A stretch of 64,000 nt of DNA, taken from positions 248,001 through 312,000 of the forward strand of contig JADQAZ010000001.1 in the NCBI GenBank assembly GCA_018524345.1, given 5' to 3'. This DNA comes from Harenicola maris (lineage in GTDB: Bacteria; Pseudomonadota; Alphaproteobacteria; Rhodobacterales; Rhodobacteraceae). The notes under the pieces are model-generated. The model was not told the DNA's origin and searched no databases. It saw only the letters and a program-made list of their open reading frames with translations. Shown here piece after piece: positions 52,724-61,791 of this stretch. A program made the translations under genes and the position numbers. Every line of letters begins with the position of its first letter. Position 1 is the stretch's first letter.

Positions 52724-53625
52724 TTGCGTTTTTGAAACGGTCCGAGGGGCTTTGGCTTTTTGTGCGCTCGCCTGCGGCGATTGTGGCGGCTGTGGTGGCG
52801 GTTCTGATCATCTTTGGTGCGGCTTTCGCGCCGCTTTTGTCGCCGGTGAACCCCTATGACCTGAGCTCCTTTAGCCTGTTTGACGGGTTGATCCCGCCGC
52901 TCTGGCAGGAGGGGGGGAATGCGAAGTTTCTGCTCGGCACGGATGATCAGGGGCGGGATATGATTTCCTCGATCCTGTATGGGGCGCGGCTGTCCTTGAT
53001 CATCGGTTTGGCGGCCATGGTGATTGCCACGGTTTTGGGCGTGGGCCTTGGCCTTGCCGCCGGGTATTATGGCGGGCGGTTTGATGCCTTTGTGATGCGG
53101 ATCGCGGATGTGCAGCTTGCCCTGCCTGCGATCCTGACGGCGCTGTTGATTGACGGGATCGCGCGGGGGGTTTTGCCCGCCGATATGCAGGGTGATCTGC
53201 GGATTGCGGTGCTGACCATTGCGATTGCCCTGTCGCTGTGGGTGAATTTTGCGCGCACGGCGCGGGCCTCGACCTTTGTGCAGATGAACAAGGAATATGT
53301 GCAGGCGGCGATCATGATGGGGCAACGGCCTGCGCGGGTGATGTTTGTGCATATCCTGCCCAACATCCTTGGGCCTTTGCTGGTGATTATGACGGTTGAT
53401 CTGGCCAGTGCGATCCTGTTGGAGGCGACGCTGTCTTTCCTTGGCATCGGCTTGCCGCCCGACAGCCCCTCCCTTGGCACGCTGATCCAGATCGGGATGC
53501 AGTTCCTGTTCTCGGGCGAGTGGTGGATCCTGTGGATCCCGACGCTGTTTCTGGTGGCGCTTGTGGTGTCGATCAACATCCTTGGGGATTTCCTGCGCGA
53601 TGTGTTTAACCCGAGGTTGCGCTGA
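52720..53625 (+). CDS. ABC transporter permease (DppC-type), GTG start
   Basis: 301-residue permease, partner of the preceding one. GTG 52720 overlaps the upstream stop (GTGA). N-terminal helix then LLGTDDQGRDMISSILYGARLSLIIGLAAM, the DppC hallmark, and an EAA region VQAAIMMGQRPARVMFVHILPNILGP. Its stop overlaps the ATPase start by TGATG. Confidence 0.93.
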   Translation: MIAFLKRSEGLWLFVRSPAAIVAAVVAVLIIFGAAFAPLLSPVNPYDLSSFSLFDGLIPPLWQEGGNAKFLLGTDDQGRDMISSILYGARLSLIIGLAAMVIATVLGVGLGLAAGYYGGRFDAFVMRIADVQLALPAILTALLIDGIARGVLPADMQGDLRIAVLTIAIALSLWVNFARTARASTFVQMNKEYVQAAIMMGQRPARVMFVHILPNILGPLLVIMTVDLASAILLEATLSFLGIGLPPDSPSLGTLIQIGMQFLFSGEWWILWIPTLFLVALVVSINILGDFLRDVFNPRLR

Positions 53626-55313
53626 TGTTGGTGATCAAGGATCTGGCGGTGAAGTTCCCCTCGCGCTTTGGCGATGTCACGGCGATCGAAGATGTGGATA
53701 TGACCATCGCGCCCGGGGAAATCCATGGGCTGGTGGGGGAAAGCGGTGCAGGCAAATCCACCGTCGGGGCGGCGGTGATCGGGCTGCTGCCGACGCCGGG
53801 CTATGTCGCGGGGGGGGAGCTGACCCTTGGTGATACGGACCTGCGCGCCCTGAGCCGCGAGGAGGCGCACCGTTTGCGCGGTGACCGGATTTCGATGATT
53901 TTTCAGGACCCGCAGACCAGCCTGAACCCCCTGATGACGGTTGAGGATCAGCTGGTAGAGACCATTCAGGCCCATAGTGATGTGGGGTATGAGGCGGCGC
54001 ATAAGCGGGCGGTGGACCTGCTGGAGGAGATCGGGATCGAGAATGCCTCGGCCCGGATCAAAAGCTATCCGCACCAGTTTTCCGGCGGGATGCGGCAACG
54101 GGTGGTGATTGCCTTGGCGCTTTGCACCGACCCCGAGGTGATCATCGCGGATGAGCCGACGACCGCCTTGGACGTGGCGGTGCAAAGTCAGGTGTTGGAG
54201 TTGATCCGGCGGCTGGCCGATACGCGGGGGATCGCATTCATGCTGATCACCCACGACATCGGCGTGATTGCGCAGGTGGCGGACCGTGTCACCGTGATGC
54301 GCCATGGCAAGGTGATGGAGAGCGGCGAGACGCGGCAGGTTCTGGGCGCGCCGGAGCATCCCTATACCCGCGCGCTGATGGCGGCGGTGCCGCCGCTGGA
54401 CCGGCGGATCGAGCGTTTTGCCATACCGGAGCCCGAGGCGGGCGGCGCGGGGGCGGGCGAGGCGGCGGAACGCTGGCTGCTGGAGGGTGTTGGCGGCGCG
54501 GCGACGGGCCTGCGGGTTTTGGATTTGAGCGTGCAATTTGCGGGCACGCGGACCTCTTTGTTCAAGAAGCCGGAGCCCTTTACCGCCCTGCATGACATTT
54601 CCTTCGAGGTTCGCCCCGGCTCCATCATGGGTGTGGTGGGCGAGAGCGGGTCGGGAAAATCGACCTTGGCGAAGGTTTTGACCGGCCTTGTGTCGCCTGC
54701 CAGCGGGCAGATGCATCTGGGCGATGCGCCCCTGCCGGGGGCGAAGCAACGCGGGCGGGGGCACCCCTCGCGGCAGTTGATCCAGATGGTGTTTCAGGAC
54801 CCCTATTCCAGCCTGAATTCGCGCCACCGGATCGGGGCGATTCTGGCGGAGCCTTTGTGGCTTTACGGTCTGGTGCAGGAGGCGGGCGCGCGGCGGGAGC
54901 TGGCGGCGCAGATGCTGGATCTGGTGGGCCTTCCTGCGGATGCGATTGATAAATACCCGCATCAGTTTTCGGGCGGTCAGCGGCAGCGGATTGCCGTGGC
55001 GCGGGCCTTGCTTGCGCGGCCAAGGTTTCTGATTTGCGATGAGCCGACCTCGGCGCTGGATGTGTCGATTCAGGCGGAGATTTTGAACCTGCTCAAGGAT
55101 TTGCAGGCGAATTTCGGCCTGACGATCCTGTTTATCACCCATAACCTGACGGTGGTGCGGCAGATGGCCGATGACATGATCGTGCTGCGCCGCGGGCGGA
55201 TCGAGGAGGCGGGGTCGACCGAGGCGGTGTTTGAGGCGCCGCAGGCGGAGTATACGCAAAAGCTCCTCTCGCTGACGCCGGTGATGCCGCGGGAGTGGCA
55301 GATCGCGGGTTAG
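53625..55313 (+). CDS. Fused dipeptide-type ABC ATPase (DppD-DppF in one chain)
   Basis: 562 residues with two complete ATP-binding cassettes joined by a linker. Cassette one: [30 protein letters not shown]. Cassette two: [30 protein letters not shown]. Each also shows the oligopeptide-family C-terminal [12 protein letters not shown]-type segment. Fusion of the two ATPases is common in this transporter class. Its TAG stop overlaps the stop of the convergent LacI gene. Confidence 0.93.
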   Translation: MLVIKDLAVKFPSRFGDVTAIEDVDMTIAPGEIHGLVGESGAGKSTVGAAVIGLLPTPGYVAGGELTLGDTDLRALSREEAHRLRGDRISMIFQDPQTSLNPLMTVEDQLVETIQAHSDVGYEAAHKRAVDLLEEIGIENASARIKSYPHQFSGGMRQRVVIALALCTDPEVIIADEPTTALDVAVQSQVLELIRRLADTRGIAFMLITHDIGVIAQVADRVTVMRHGKVMESGETRQVLGAPEHPYTRALMAAVPPLDRRIERFAIPEPEAGGAGAGEAAERWLLEGVGGAATGLRVLDLSVQFAGTRTSLFKKPEPFTALHDISFEVRPGSIMGVVGESGSGKSTLAKVLTGLVSPASGQMHLGDAPLPGAKQRGRGHPSRQLIQMVFQDPYSSLNSRHRIGAILAEPLWLYGLVQEAGARRELAAQMLDLVGLPADAIDKYPHQFSGGQRQRIAVARALLARPRFLICDEPTSALDVSIQAEILNLLKDLQANFGLTILFITHNLTVVRQMADDMIVLRRGRIEEAGSTEAVFEAPQAEYTQKLLSLTPVMPREWQIAG

Positions 55314-56365
55314 CCTGCGGGCGGGGTGAGGGTGCCGCGCGAGACGATGTAGGTGTCCAGCCGTTTGGAGCGTCCGGGGCGTTTGCCCTCGACCATTTCG
55401 ATCAGTTCCTCGGCCGCGCTGCGGCCCATCTCGCGGTGCGGGACATGGACGGTGGTGAGCGGCGGGGTGACGATGCGCGACAGTTCCATATCGTCGAACC
55501 CGGTGATGGAAAGCTGCCCCGGCACGTCGATGCCCATGGCCTGCGCGCCGCGCAGGGCACCAACGGCGAGGACATCGCTGCCGCAGATCACGGCGGTCGG
55601 GGGGGCGGGCTCGCCCATCAGGGAGGTGATGGAGAGCGTCGCGCTCTCGACCTCATAGGGGGTTTCGCGCAGCATGAGGGCGGCGGGGTCAAGCCCGCCT
55701 TGGGCGAGGGCGGCTTGGACGCCCTTGATCCGCCTGTCGGCACGGTCATTGCCTGCCCGCAGGCCGGAGATCATGCCGATGCGCCGGTGCCCGAGGGAGA
55801 GGATATGCTCTGTCAGGGCACGCATGGCGCCGAAGTTGTCAAAGCCGACAGATGGGAGCCGGGCCTCTTCGATATAGGACCAGGCCACCAGCACGGGCAT
55901 GTTCTGCTGTTCCAGATAGTCGTAGATTTGCGCCTCTCGCGTGTGGCCGATCAGCAAGAGGCCATCCGCGCCGCGGGCGACGAGGGCGCGGATCTGTTCC
56001 TTTTCCACCTCGGGGTCATACATGCTGGACGAGACCAGCAGGGTGTAGCCTCGGTTTCGCAGGGCCTCCTGAAAGGCCTGAAGCCCGCGGGCGAAGATGG
56101 CGTTTTCCATGGTGGGAATGATCGCGCCGATGGTGTGGGTGCGTTTGGCGGCCATGACGCGGGCGGCGAAATTGGGGGTGTAGCCAAGGGCCTTGACCGA
56201 TTGCATCACCTTCTCGCGGGTGGCGGGCACGACCCTGTCCGGGGCGTTCAGACAGCGCGAGACCGTCGCCGTAGAGACCCCCGCCGCGCGGGCGACATCA
56301 TCCAGAGTGGGGGCTGAATTGGCCGGGGCGCGGGGGCTGCGCCGGATGGGTTTGCGATCAGTCAT
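55310..56365 (-). CDS. LacI-family transcriptional regulator
   Basis: 351 residues. LacI DNA-binding domain TLDDVARAAGVSTATVSRCLNAPDRV with hinge YTPNFAARVMA (about residues 20-70), then a sugar-binding-protein-like effector domain (IGAIIPTMENAIFARGLQAFQEALRNRGYTLL...). Faces the hpsN cluster across 145 bp that contains two LacI operators, so it most likely represses that cluster and itself. The ligand is expected to be a sulfonate or an intermediate rather than a sugar, but that is inference from context. Confidence 0.92.
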   Translation of the reverse strand: MTDRKPIRRSPRAPANSAPTLDDVARAAGVSTATVSRCLNAPDRVVPATREKVMQSVKALGYTPNFAARVMAAKRTHTIGAIIPTMENAIFARGLQAFQEALRNRGYTLLVSSSMYDPEVEKEQIRALVARGADGLLLIGHTREAQIYDYLEQQNMPVLVAWSYIEEARLPSVGFDNFGAMRALTEHILSLGHRRIGMISGLRAGNDRADRRIKGVQAALAQGGLDPAALMLRETPYEVESATLSITSLMGEPAPPTAVICGSDVLAVGALRGAQAMGIDVPGQLSITGFDDMELSRIVTPPLTTVHVPHREMGRSAAEELIEMVEGKRPGRSKRLDTYIVSRGTLTPPAG

Positions 56366-56395
56366 GGGGAGAGTTTAGCAGGTTGCGTTGGAATT

Positions 56396-56430
56396 TGTAA
56401 GCGCTTGCATTATTCGTGCAAGCGCTTACA
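56396..56430. promoter_or_regulatory. Twin LacI operators forming a large inverted repeat
   Basis: TGTAAGCGCTTGCA (56396-56409) and TGCAAGCGCTTACA (56417-56430) are reverse complements of each other, 21 bp centre to centre (two helical turns). Each matches the LacI-family half-pair pattern TGnAAnCGnTTnCA. They lie 31 bp before the regulator start and 81 bp before hpsN. Confidence 0.85.
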
Positions 56431-56510
56431 CTGAGCCCGTTCGAATCTGCCTTTGGCCTCTGTGCACCGCAGGGAAGGCCCCCAACCATTAGCAAACAGG
56501 ATCTGTGCCC

Positions 56511-57818
56511 ATGGCCCGTGACTATTTGAAGAAAGCCACGTTGACTGCAATGTCCGACGCGGGCGAAACCCATGATATCGTTCGGGAAATTCTGGCCAAG
56601 ATCGAGGCGGGCGGCGATGCGGTGGCGCTTGAGTATGCGGCGAAGTTTGACCGCTATGAGGGCTCTATCCTGATGAGCGAGGCCGAGATCGAGGCCGCCT
56701 GCGCCCTTGTGCCGGAGCGGCTCAAGGCCGACATCCGCTTTGCCCATGACAATGTGCGCCGTTTCGCCGAAACCCAGAAATCCACCCTGACGGATGTGGA
56801 GCTAGAAATCGTGCCGGGCTTTGTCGCCGGGCAGAAGGCGATCCCTGTGGATGCGGCGGGCTGCTATGTGCCCGGCGGGCGCTATAGCCATATTGCCAGT
56901 GCGATCATGACCGTGACCACCGCCAAGGTGGCCGGATGCCGCCACATCACCGCGGCCTCGCCGCCGCGCCCCGGCGTGGGCGTGGCCCCTGCGATTGTTT
57001 ATGCGGCCCATATCTGCGGCGCGGACAAGATCATGGCCATGGGCGGGGTGCAGGGCGTTGCGGCCATGACATACGGCCTGTTCGGCCTGCCGCCCGCGAA
57101 TATTCTGGTCGGGCCGGGCAACCAGTTTGTGGCCGAGGCCAAGCGGATTTTGTTCGGCAAGGTCGGGATCGATATGATCGCGGGGCCGACGGACAGTTTG
57201 ATTTTGGCCGACAAGAGCGCCGATGCCCATATCGTCGCCACGGATTTGGTGAGTCAGGCCGAGCATGGCTATAACTCCCCTGTCTGGCTGGTGACCGATG
57301 ACCGCGCCCTGGCCGAAAAGGTGATGGAGATGGTGCCGGAGCTGATCGAGGATCTGCCCGAGTTGAACCGCGAGAATGCCTTTGCCGCATGGCGCGACTA
57401 TGCCGAGGTGATCCTTTGCGCCGACCGCGAGGAGATGGCGGTGTGCTCCGATGACTATGCGCCCGAGCATCTGACCGTGCAGGCGGAGGATCTGGATTGG
57501 TGGTTGGAGCGGCTCACCTGCTATGGCTCCTTGTTCCTTGGCGAGGAAACCACCGTCTCCTACGGCGACAAGGCGACGGGGACGAACCATGTTCTGCCGA
57601 CCTCTGGCGCGGCGAGCTATACCGGCGGGCTGAGCGTTCATAAGTATATGAAGATCGTCACATGGCAGCGCAGCACGCGCGAGGCCTCTAAAGGGGTCGC
57701 CGAGGCGACGGCGCGGATTTCGCGGCTTGAGGGGATGGAGGGGCATGCGCGGGCCGCCGATGTGCGGCTGGCCAAGTATTTCCCCGATGAGACCTTTGAC
57801 CTGACCGCAGATGAGTGA
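56511..57818 (+). CDS. hpsN: Sulfopropanediol 3-dehydrogenase HpsN (HisD-family)
   Basis: 435-residue histidinol-dehydrogenase-like NAD enzyme. ATG 56511 is preferred over GTG 56505 for Shine-Dalgarno spacing. Motifs: VPGGRYSHIASAIMTVTTAKVAGC, VGPGNQFVAEAKRILFGKVGIDMIAGPTDS and the catalytic YAPEHLTVQAED (Glu-His pair); TGGLSVHKYMKIVTWQ replaces the HisD C-terminal region, as in the HpsN group. Adjacent comDE and an slcD-like gene support oxidation of 2,3-dihydroxypropane-1-sulfonate (DHPS) to sulfolactate rather than histidine synthesis; no other his gene is nearby. Confidence 0.8.
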   Translation: MARDYLKKATLTAMSDAGETHDIVREILAKIEAGGDAVALEYAAKFDRYEGSILMSEAEIEAACALVPERLKADIRFAHDNVRRFAETQKSTLTDVELEIVPGFVAGQKAIPVDAAGCYVPGGRYSHIASAIMTVTTAKVAGCRHITAASPPRPGVGVAPAIVYAAHICGADKIMAMGGVQGVAAMTYGLFGLPPANILVGPGNQFVAEAKRILFGKVGIDMIAGPTDSLILADKSADAHIVATDLVSQAEHGYNSPVWLVTDDRALAEKVMEMVPELIEDLPELNRENAFAAWRDYAEVILCADREEMAVCSDDYAPEHLTVQAEDLDWWLERLTCYGSLFLGEETTVSYGDKATGTNHVLPTSGAASYTGGLSVHKYMKIVTWQRSTREASKGVAEATARISRLEGMEGHARAADVRLAKYFPDETFDLTADE

Positions 57819-58572
57819 TCGGCGCGCCCTTTTCGACCTGAGCGGCAAGGTGGCCTGCGTGACCGGAGCCAGTTCCGGCCTTGGGCGGCAGGCGGCCCTT
57901 GCGCTTGCCTCAGCGGGGGCGCGGGTGGTTTGCGTGGCGCGGCGGGCGGCGGCGCTGGAGGATTTGCGCAGGCAAATCGGCCCCGCCGCCGCCGCCGTTG
58001 CGGGGGATGTGGCCAAAGCGGGCGGGCACAAGGCGCTTTGCGCCGAGGTCTCCGCCCCCTTTGGCCCCCCCGACATCCTGATCCATGCCGCCGGCGTGAA
58101 TACACGGCAGGCGGCGGATGAGGTCACTCCGGAGGGGTGGGAAGCGACGCTGGCGCTGAACCTTTCGGCGCCCTTTTACCTGAGCCAGGCCATTGTGCCC
58201 GCGATGCGGGCAAAGGGCTGGGGCCGGATTGTGAATTTCGCCAGCCTGCAGAGCAGCCGCGCCTTTCCGGGCGGCATTGCCTATGGTGCCAGCAAGGGCG
58301 GCATTGCGCAGCTGACCCGCGCCATGGCGGAGGCTTGGTCGAAGGACGGGATCAATTGCAACGCCTTGGGGCCGGGGTTCTTTCCAACCGAGTTGACGCA
58401 GGCTGTCTTTGACGATCCTGACCGCGCGGCGCGCAATGCGGCGCAGACCTGTGTTGGCCGCAATGGCCGGATGGAGGATATCGATGGCCCGCTGCTCTTC
58501 CTGTGTTCTGAGGCCTCAAGCTTTGTCACCGGGCAGGTCCTGATGGTGGACGGGGGGTATACGGCGAAATGA
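57811..58572 (+). CDS. hpsO: Short-chain dehydrogenase (DHPS 2-dehydrogenase candidate)
   Basis: 253-residue SDR. Cofactor motif TGASSGLG (residues ~19-26), Asn-Ala-Ala-Gly equivalent HAAGVN, catalytic Ser in NFASLQSS, YGASK with Tyr/Lys, and PGFFPTEL. Begins inside hpsN (8-base overlap). In characterised DHPS degraders HpsO and HpsP are two dehydrogenases that racemise DHPS through a 2-oxo intermediate, feeding the stereospecific HpsN; which letter belongs to the SDR is uncertain to me. Confidence 0.7.
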   Translation: MSDRRALFDLSGKVACVTGASSGLGRQAALALASAGARVVCVARRAAALEDLRRQIGPAAAAVAGDVAKAGGHKALCAEVSAPFGPPDILIHAAGVNTRQAADEVTPEGWEATLALNLSAPFYLSQAIVPAMRAKGWGRIVNFASLQSSRAFPGGIAYGASKGGIAQLTRAMAEAWSKDGINCNALGPGFFPTELTQAVFDDPDRAARNAAQTCVGRNGRMEDIDGPLLFLCSEASSFVTGQVLMVDGGYTAK

Positions 58573-59558
58573 AGGCTTTGGTCTATGACGGGGTCGAAAC
58601 CCTCGGCTATCGCGAGGTGCCCGATGCGGTGCCTGCGGCCGGGGAGCATTTGATCCGGGTGGTGGCCGTGGGGATTTGCGGCTCTGACATGCATGCCTAT
58701 CTGGGCCATGACGCGCGGCGGCCCGCGCCCCTGATCCTTGGGCATGAGGCGGCGGGGGTGGTTACCGGCGGGCCGTTGGACGGGCGGCGGGTGACGGTGA
58801 ACCCGCTGGTGACCTGTATGGAGTGTGCGGCCTGCAAGGCGGGGCGCGAGAACCTTTGCCCCGAACGGCAGATCATTTCCATGGCTCCGCGGCAGGGGGC
58901 CTTTGCCCAATACATCGCCATGCCGGAGCGCAACCTTGTTGCGGTGCCGGAGGGGGTGCCCATGGCCAAGGCGGCGCTTGCCGAGCCTTTGGCCGTTAGC
59001 TGGCACTCTGTGCGTTTGGGGCTGGAGGCCCTGCATGCGGGGATGGAACGTCGCGCCCTTGTGATTGGCGGCGGCGCGATTGGCCTTGGCTGCGCCCTTG
59101 CCCTGCGGGCCATGGGGGTGCAGGAGGTGGAGATCGCGGAGCCGAACGCGGCGCGGCGGGCCTTTCTGGTCGCGCGTTGCGGGCAGCTGGCGGTGGAGGC
59201 GGGCAATGGGGCCTATCCCCTTGTCGTGGATGCGGTGGGATATGCGGCGACGCGCAGCGCGGCCTCGGCCCTTGCCGCGCCGGGGGGCGTGATTGTGCAT
59301 GTGGGCTTGGGCGAGGATACGGGCGGCTTGGATGTGCGCCGGATGACCTTGCAGGAGATCACATTCATCGGCACCTATACCTATACCGCGCAGGATTTTC
59401 GCAGCACCTCCGAGGCGATTTTCGACGGGCGGCTTGGCCCCCTTGATTGGGCCGAAGAGCGCCCCTTGGCCCAAGGGAGTGCCGCCTTTCAGGACCTGCG
59501 GGCGGGGCGGGTGGCCGCGCCAAAGATCGTGCTGGACCCATGGGGGGACAGCGCATGA
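58569..59558 (+). CDS. hpsP: Zinc-binding alcohol dehydrogenase (DHPS 2-dehydrogenase candidate)
   Basis: 329-residue MDR-family dehydrogenase, a little shorter than the usual 340-350. Catalytic zinc site GICGSDMHAYLGHD and GHEAAGVV; structural zinc loop CMECAACKAGRENLC with four cysteines; cofactor loop VIGGGAIGLGCALALRAMG. ATGA overlap with the SDR gene places it in the same operon. With the SDR it would interconvert DHPS enantiomers. Symbol assignment rests on the cluster, not on a unique motif. Confidence 0.7.
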   Translation: MKALVYDGVETLGYREVPDAVPAAGEHLIRVVAVGICGSDMHAYLGHDARRPAPLILGHEAAGVVTGGPLDGRRVTVNPLVTCMECAACKAGRENLCPERQIISMAPRQGAFAQYIAMPERNLVAVPEGVPMAKAALAEPLAVSWHSVRLGLEALHAGMERRALVIGGGAIGLGCALALRAMGVQEVEIAEPNAARRAFLVARCGQLAVEAGNGAYPLVVDAVGYAATRSAASALAAPGGVIVHVGLGEDTGGLDVRRMTLQEITFIGTYTYTAQDFRSTSEAIFDGRLGPLDWAEERPLAQGSAAFQDLRAGRVAAPKIVLDPWGDSA

Positions 59559-59615
59559 GACGTAACAACACAGCAACGCGCGGCTAGGCGCATCATCGAA
59601 GAGGTAAACAGCCCA

Positions 59616-60122
59616 ATGAATATCGACAAGAAGATCGCTGATGATCTTGTTGCCAACGACATTTCCTTTGTCACCACCGTGCCTTGCAAGCAGCTGGCCG
59701 GTGTGATCGAGGAAGTCGAGGCGCGCGACGAGATTTTCCACATTCCTTCCAACAAGGAAGACGAGGGCATGGGCCTTTGTGCCGGGGCCTGGATGGGCGG
59801 CAAGCGCCCTGCCATCATCATGCAGAACACGGCGATCGGGGTGACGATCAACACCCTTGCGACCCTGATCCAGTATTACCGGATGCCCCTGCCGATGCTC
59901 ATTTCCTATCGCGGGGAATTGCGTGAGCCGGTGGCGTGCCAGGTGGAAATGGCGGTGCATACCAAGGCGCTTTTGGCGCAGATGAACATCCCGACCTATC
60001 ACTTCCACAAACAGTCCGATGTCGAAGAGCTCGACATGATCCTGAAATACACCTTCATGTGCAACAAACCTGTGGCGATCCTGACCGACGCCAACTTCTG
60101 GGGAGGCTATGGCGACCAATGA
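59616..60122 (+). CDS. comD: Sulfopyruvate decarboxylase alpha subunit
   Basis: 168 residues, the TPP PYR-domain half of a split decarboxylase: DIVFVTTVPCKQL-like start (DISFVTTVPCKQLAGVIEE), HIPSNKEDEGMGLCAGAWMGGKRPAIIMQNTAIG with the catalytic Glu (NKEDEG). ATG 59616. It overlaps comE by ATGA. Sulfopyruvate is decarboxylated to sulfoacetaldehyde. The related phosphonopyruvate decarboxylase is an alternative by family, but the DHPS-type neighbours and slcD argue for sulfopyruvate. Confidence 0.85.
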   Translation: MNIDKKIADDLVANDISFVTTVPCKQLAGVIEEVEARDEIFHIPSNKEDEGMGLCAGAWMGGKRPAIIMQNTAIGVTINTLATLIQYYRMPLPMLISYRGELREPVACQVEMAVHTKALLAQMNIPTYHFHKQSDVEELDMILKYTFMCNKPVAILTDANFWGGYGDQ

Positions 60123-60673
60123 TCCGTTCTGAAATCCTGAAAGACATCGCCCCGATCCTGCGCGACCAGCTGGTTGTGTGTAACATCGGTATCCCCTCGC
60201 AAGAGCTACATGCGATTGATGACCAGCCGACCAATTTTTACATGCTGGGGACCATGGGGCTTGCCTCCTCCATCGGGCTCGGGCTGGCGCTTGCGCAGCC
60301 CAAGACGGTGATTGCGATTGACGGGGATGGCTCTGTTCTCACGAACATGGGGTCTTTGCCGACCATCGCGAATAATGTTGCCGATAACTATATCCTGATG
60401 ATCATCGACAACGGGTCCTATGGCTCCACCGGGGATCAGCCGACCTATGCGGGCAAGAAGACCTCGCTTGCCAAGGTGGCAGAGGCTTGTGGCTGTGAGA
60501 ATGTCATCGAGTGCCGCGATGTGGACACCGGAGAGGTTCTGCAAAAGGCGATCGATAGCGGCAAGATGCATGTGCTGGTTGTGAAATGCGACAGTGGCAA
60601 TGCGAAGATGCCGGTGATCACCATGGATCCCGTGGTGATCCGTGACCGGTTCATGAAAGCTGTCAGCGCCTGA
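60119..60673 (+). CDS. comE: Sulfopyruvate decarboxylase beta subunit
   Basis: 184 residues, the TPP-binding half. Motif GDGSVLTNMGSLPTIANN...NGSYG supplies the cofactor Mg/diphosphate site. The frame is open upstream, but ATG 60119 is the right start because it overlaps the comD stop and gives the family N terminus (MIRSEILKDIAPIL). Its stop overlaps the start of the flavoenzyme gene (TGATG). Confidence 0.87.
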   Translation: MIRSEILKDIAPILRDQLVVCNIGIPSQELHAIDDQPTNFYMLGTMGLASSIGLGLALAQPKTVIAIDGDGSVLTNMGSLPTIANNVADNYILMIIDNGSYGSTGDQPTYAGKKTSLAKVAEACGCENVIECRDVDTGEVLQKAIDSGKMHVLVVKCDSGNAKMPVITMDPVVIRDRFMKAVSA

Positions 60674-61791
60674 TGGGGGCTGATGCCATCCATAGCGCAG
60701 AGGACGCCCGCCGTTTGGCGCGGCGCCGTCTGCCTTGGATGGTCTTCGATTATATCGATGGCGCGGCGGGGGGCGAGGGCGCCCCGGCGCGCAATCGCGC
60801 GGCGCTGGATGCCATGGTGCTGCGGCCGCGGATCCTGCGCGATGTGAGCGCGCGGTCCTTGGCGATGCCTCTGTTTGGCGGCACGGCGGGGCGGCCCTTT
60901 GGCATTGCGCCCATGGGAATGTGCAATCTGGCCGCGCCGGGGGCGGATCTGATGCTGGCGCGTTTGGCGGCGCGGGAGAATGTGCCCCTCGGGGTCTCTA
61001 CTGTTGCCTCGACCCCGATGGAGGAGATGATCGCCGCGGCCGAGGGCAATGCCTGGTTTCAACTGTATTTCAGCGGCGACGGAAGCGGGACCTTCAAGCT
61101 GGTGGAGCGGGCGAAGGCGGCGGGCTACGAGACACTTGTTCTGACGGTGGATGTGCCCGAGGTGGGGCGGCGTCCGCGCGAGCTGCGTCACGGGTTCAAG
61201 ATGCCGTTCCGCATCGGGCCGCGGCAGTTTGTCGATTTCGCCCTGCACCCGCGGTGGTCCCTCGGCACCTTGATCAAGGGCCGCCCGCAGATGGCGAATT
61301 TCGCGCGGGAGGGGTTTGATTTTGATCGCACCGAAAGCCGCGCGAGGGCGACATGGGAGACCTTGGCACGGCTGCGCGCGGCATGGCCCGGCAAGCTGGT
61401 GGTCAAGGGCGTGCTGGACGTGGAGGATGCCTTGGTCCTGCAGGCCGCGGGCGTGGACGCTGTGCAGGTGTCGAGCCACGGGGGGCGGCAGCTGGAGGGC
61501 GCGCCTGCGCCCTTTGATGTGCTGGCAGAGATGCGGCGGGCCTTGGGGCCGTCCTTTCCGGTGTTTTACGACAGCGGCCTGCGCAGCGGTGAGGATGTGA
61601 TGAAGGTTTTGATGCAGGGGTGCGATTTCGGGTTTTTCGGCCGCTCCCTGCTGTTTGCCATTGCTGCGGGCGGAGAGGTGGGGCTGCACCGCCTTTGGGA
61701 TGTGCTGTCGGAGGAGCTGAGCATTGCGCTGGCGCAATGCGGGGTCGCGGATGTAGCGCAGCTTCGCCAAGGGGGCGACGACAGACTTTAA
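60673..61791 (+). CDS. slcD: FMN-dependent hydroxy-acid dehydrogenase, SlcD-like sulfolactate dehydrogenase
   Basis: 372-residue LldD-fold enzyme coupled to comE by TGATG overlap. FGIAPMGMCNL, WFQLYFSGDGS (Tyr132), VLTVDVPEVGRRPREL and VSSHGGRQ (catalytic His269, Arg272) are intact. In Roseovarius nubinhibens a membrane-bound SlcD oxidises sulfolactate to sulfopyruvate and is encoded with comDE; the same pairing here makes sulfolactate the likeliest substrate. Lactate or another hydroxy acid is possible by family. The insert between residues 160-215 differs from that of the LldD paralogue at 30932. Confidence 0.78.
   Translation: MGADAIHSAEDARRLARRRLPWMVFDYIDGAAGGEGAPARNRAALDAMVLRPRILRDVSARSLAMPLFGGTAGRPFGIAPMGMCNLAAPGADLMLARLAARENVPLGVSTVASTPMEEMIAAAEGNAWFQLYFSGDGSGTFKLVERAKAAGYETLVLTVDVPEVGRRPRELRHGFKMPFRIGPRQFVDFALHPRWSLGTLIKGRPQMANFAREGFDFDRTESRARATWETLARLRAAWPGKLVVKGVLDVEDALVLQAAGVDAVQVSSHGGRQLEGAPAPFDVLAEMRRALGPSFPVFYDSGLRSGEDVMKVLMQGCDFGFFGRSLLFAIAAGGEVGLHRLWDVLSEELSIALAQCGVADVAQLRQGGDDRL

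Noticed and set aside
56511-57818. Histidinol dehydrogenase for histidine biosynthesis
   Set aside because: No his genes are nearby; it is in an operon with comDE and an slcD-like gene and has HpsN-type C-terminal text.
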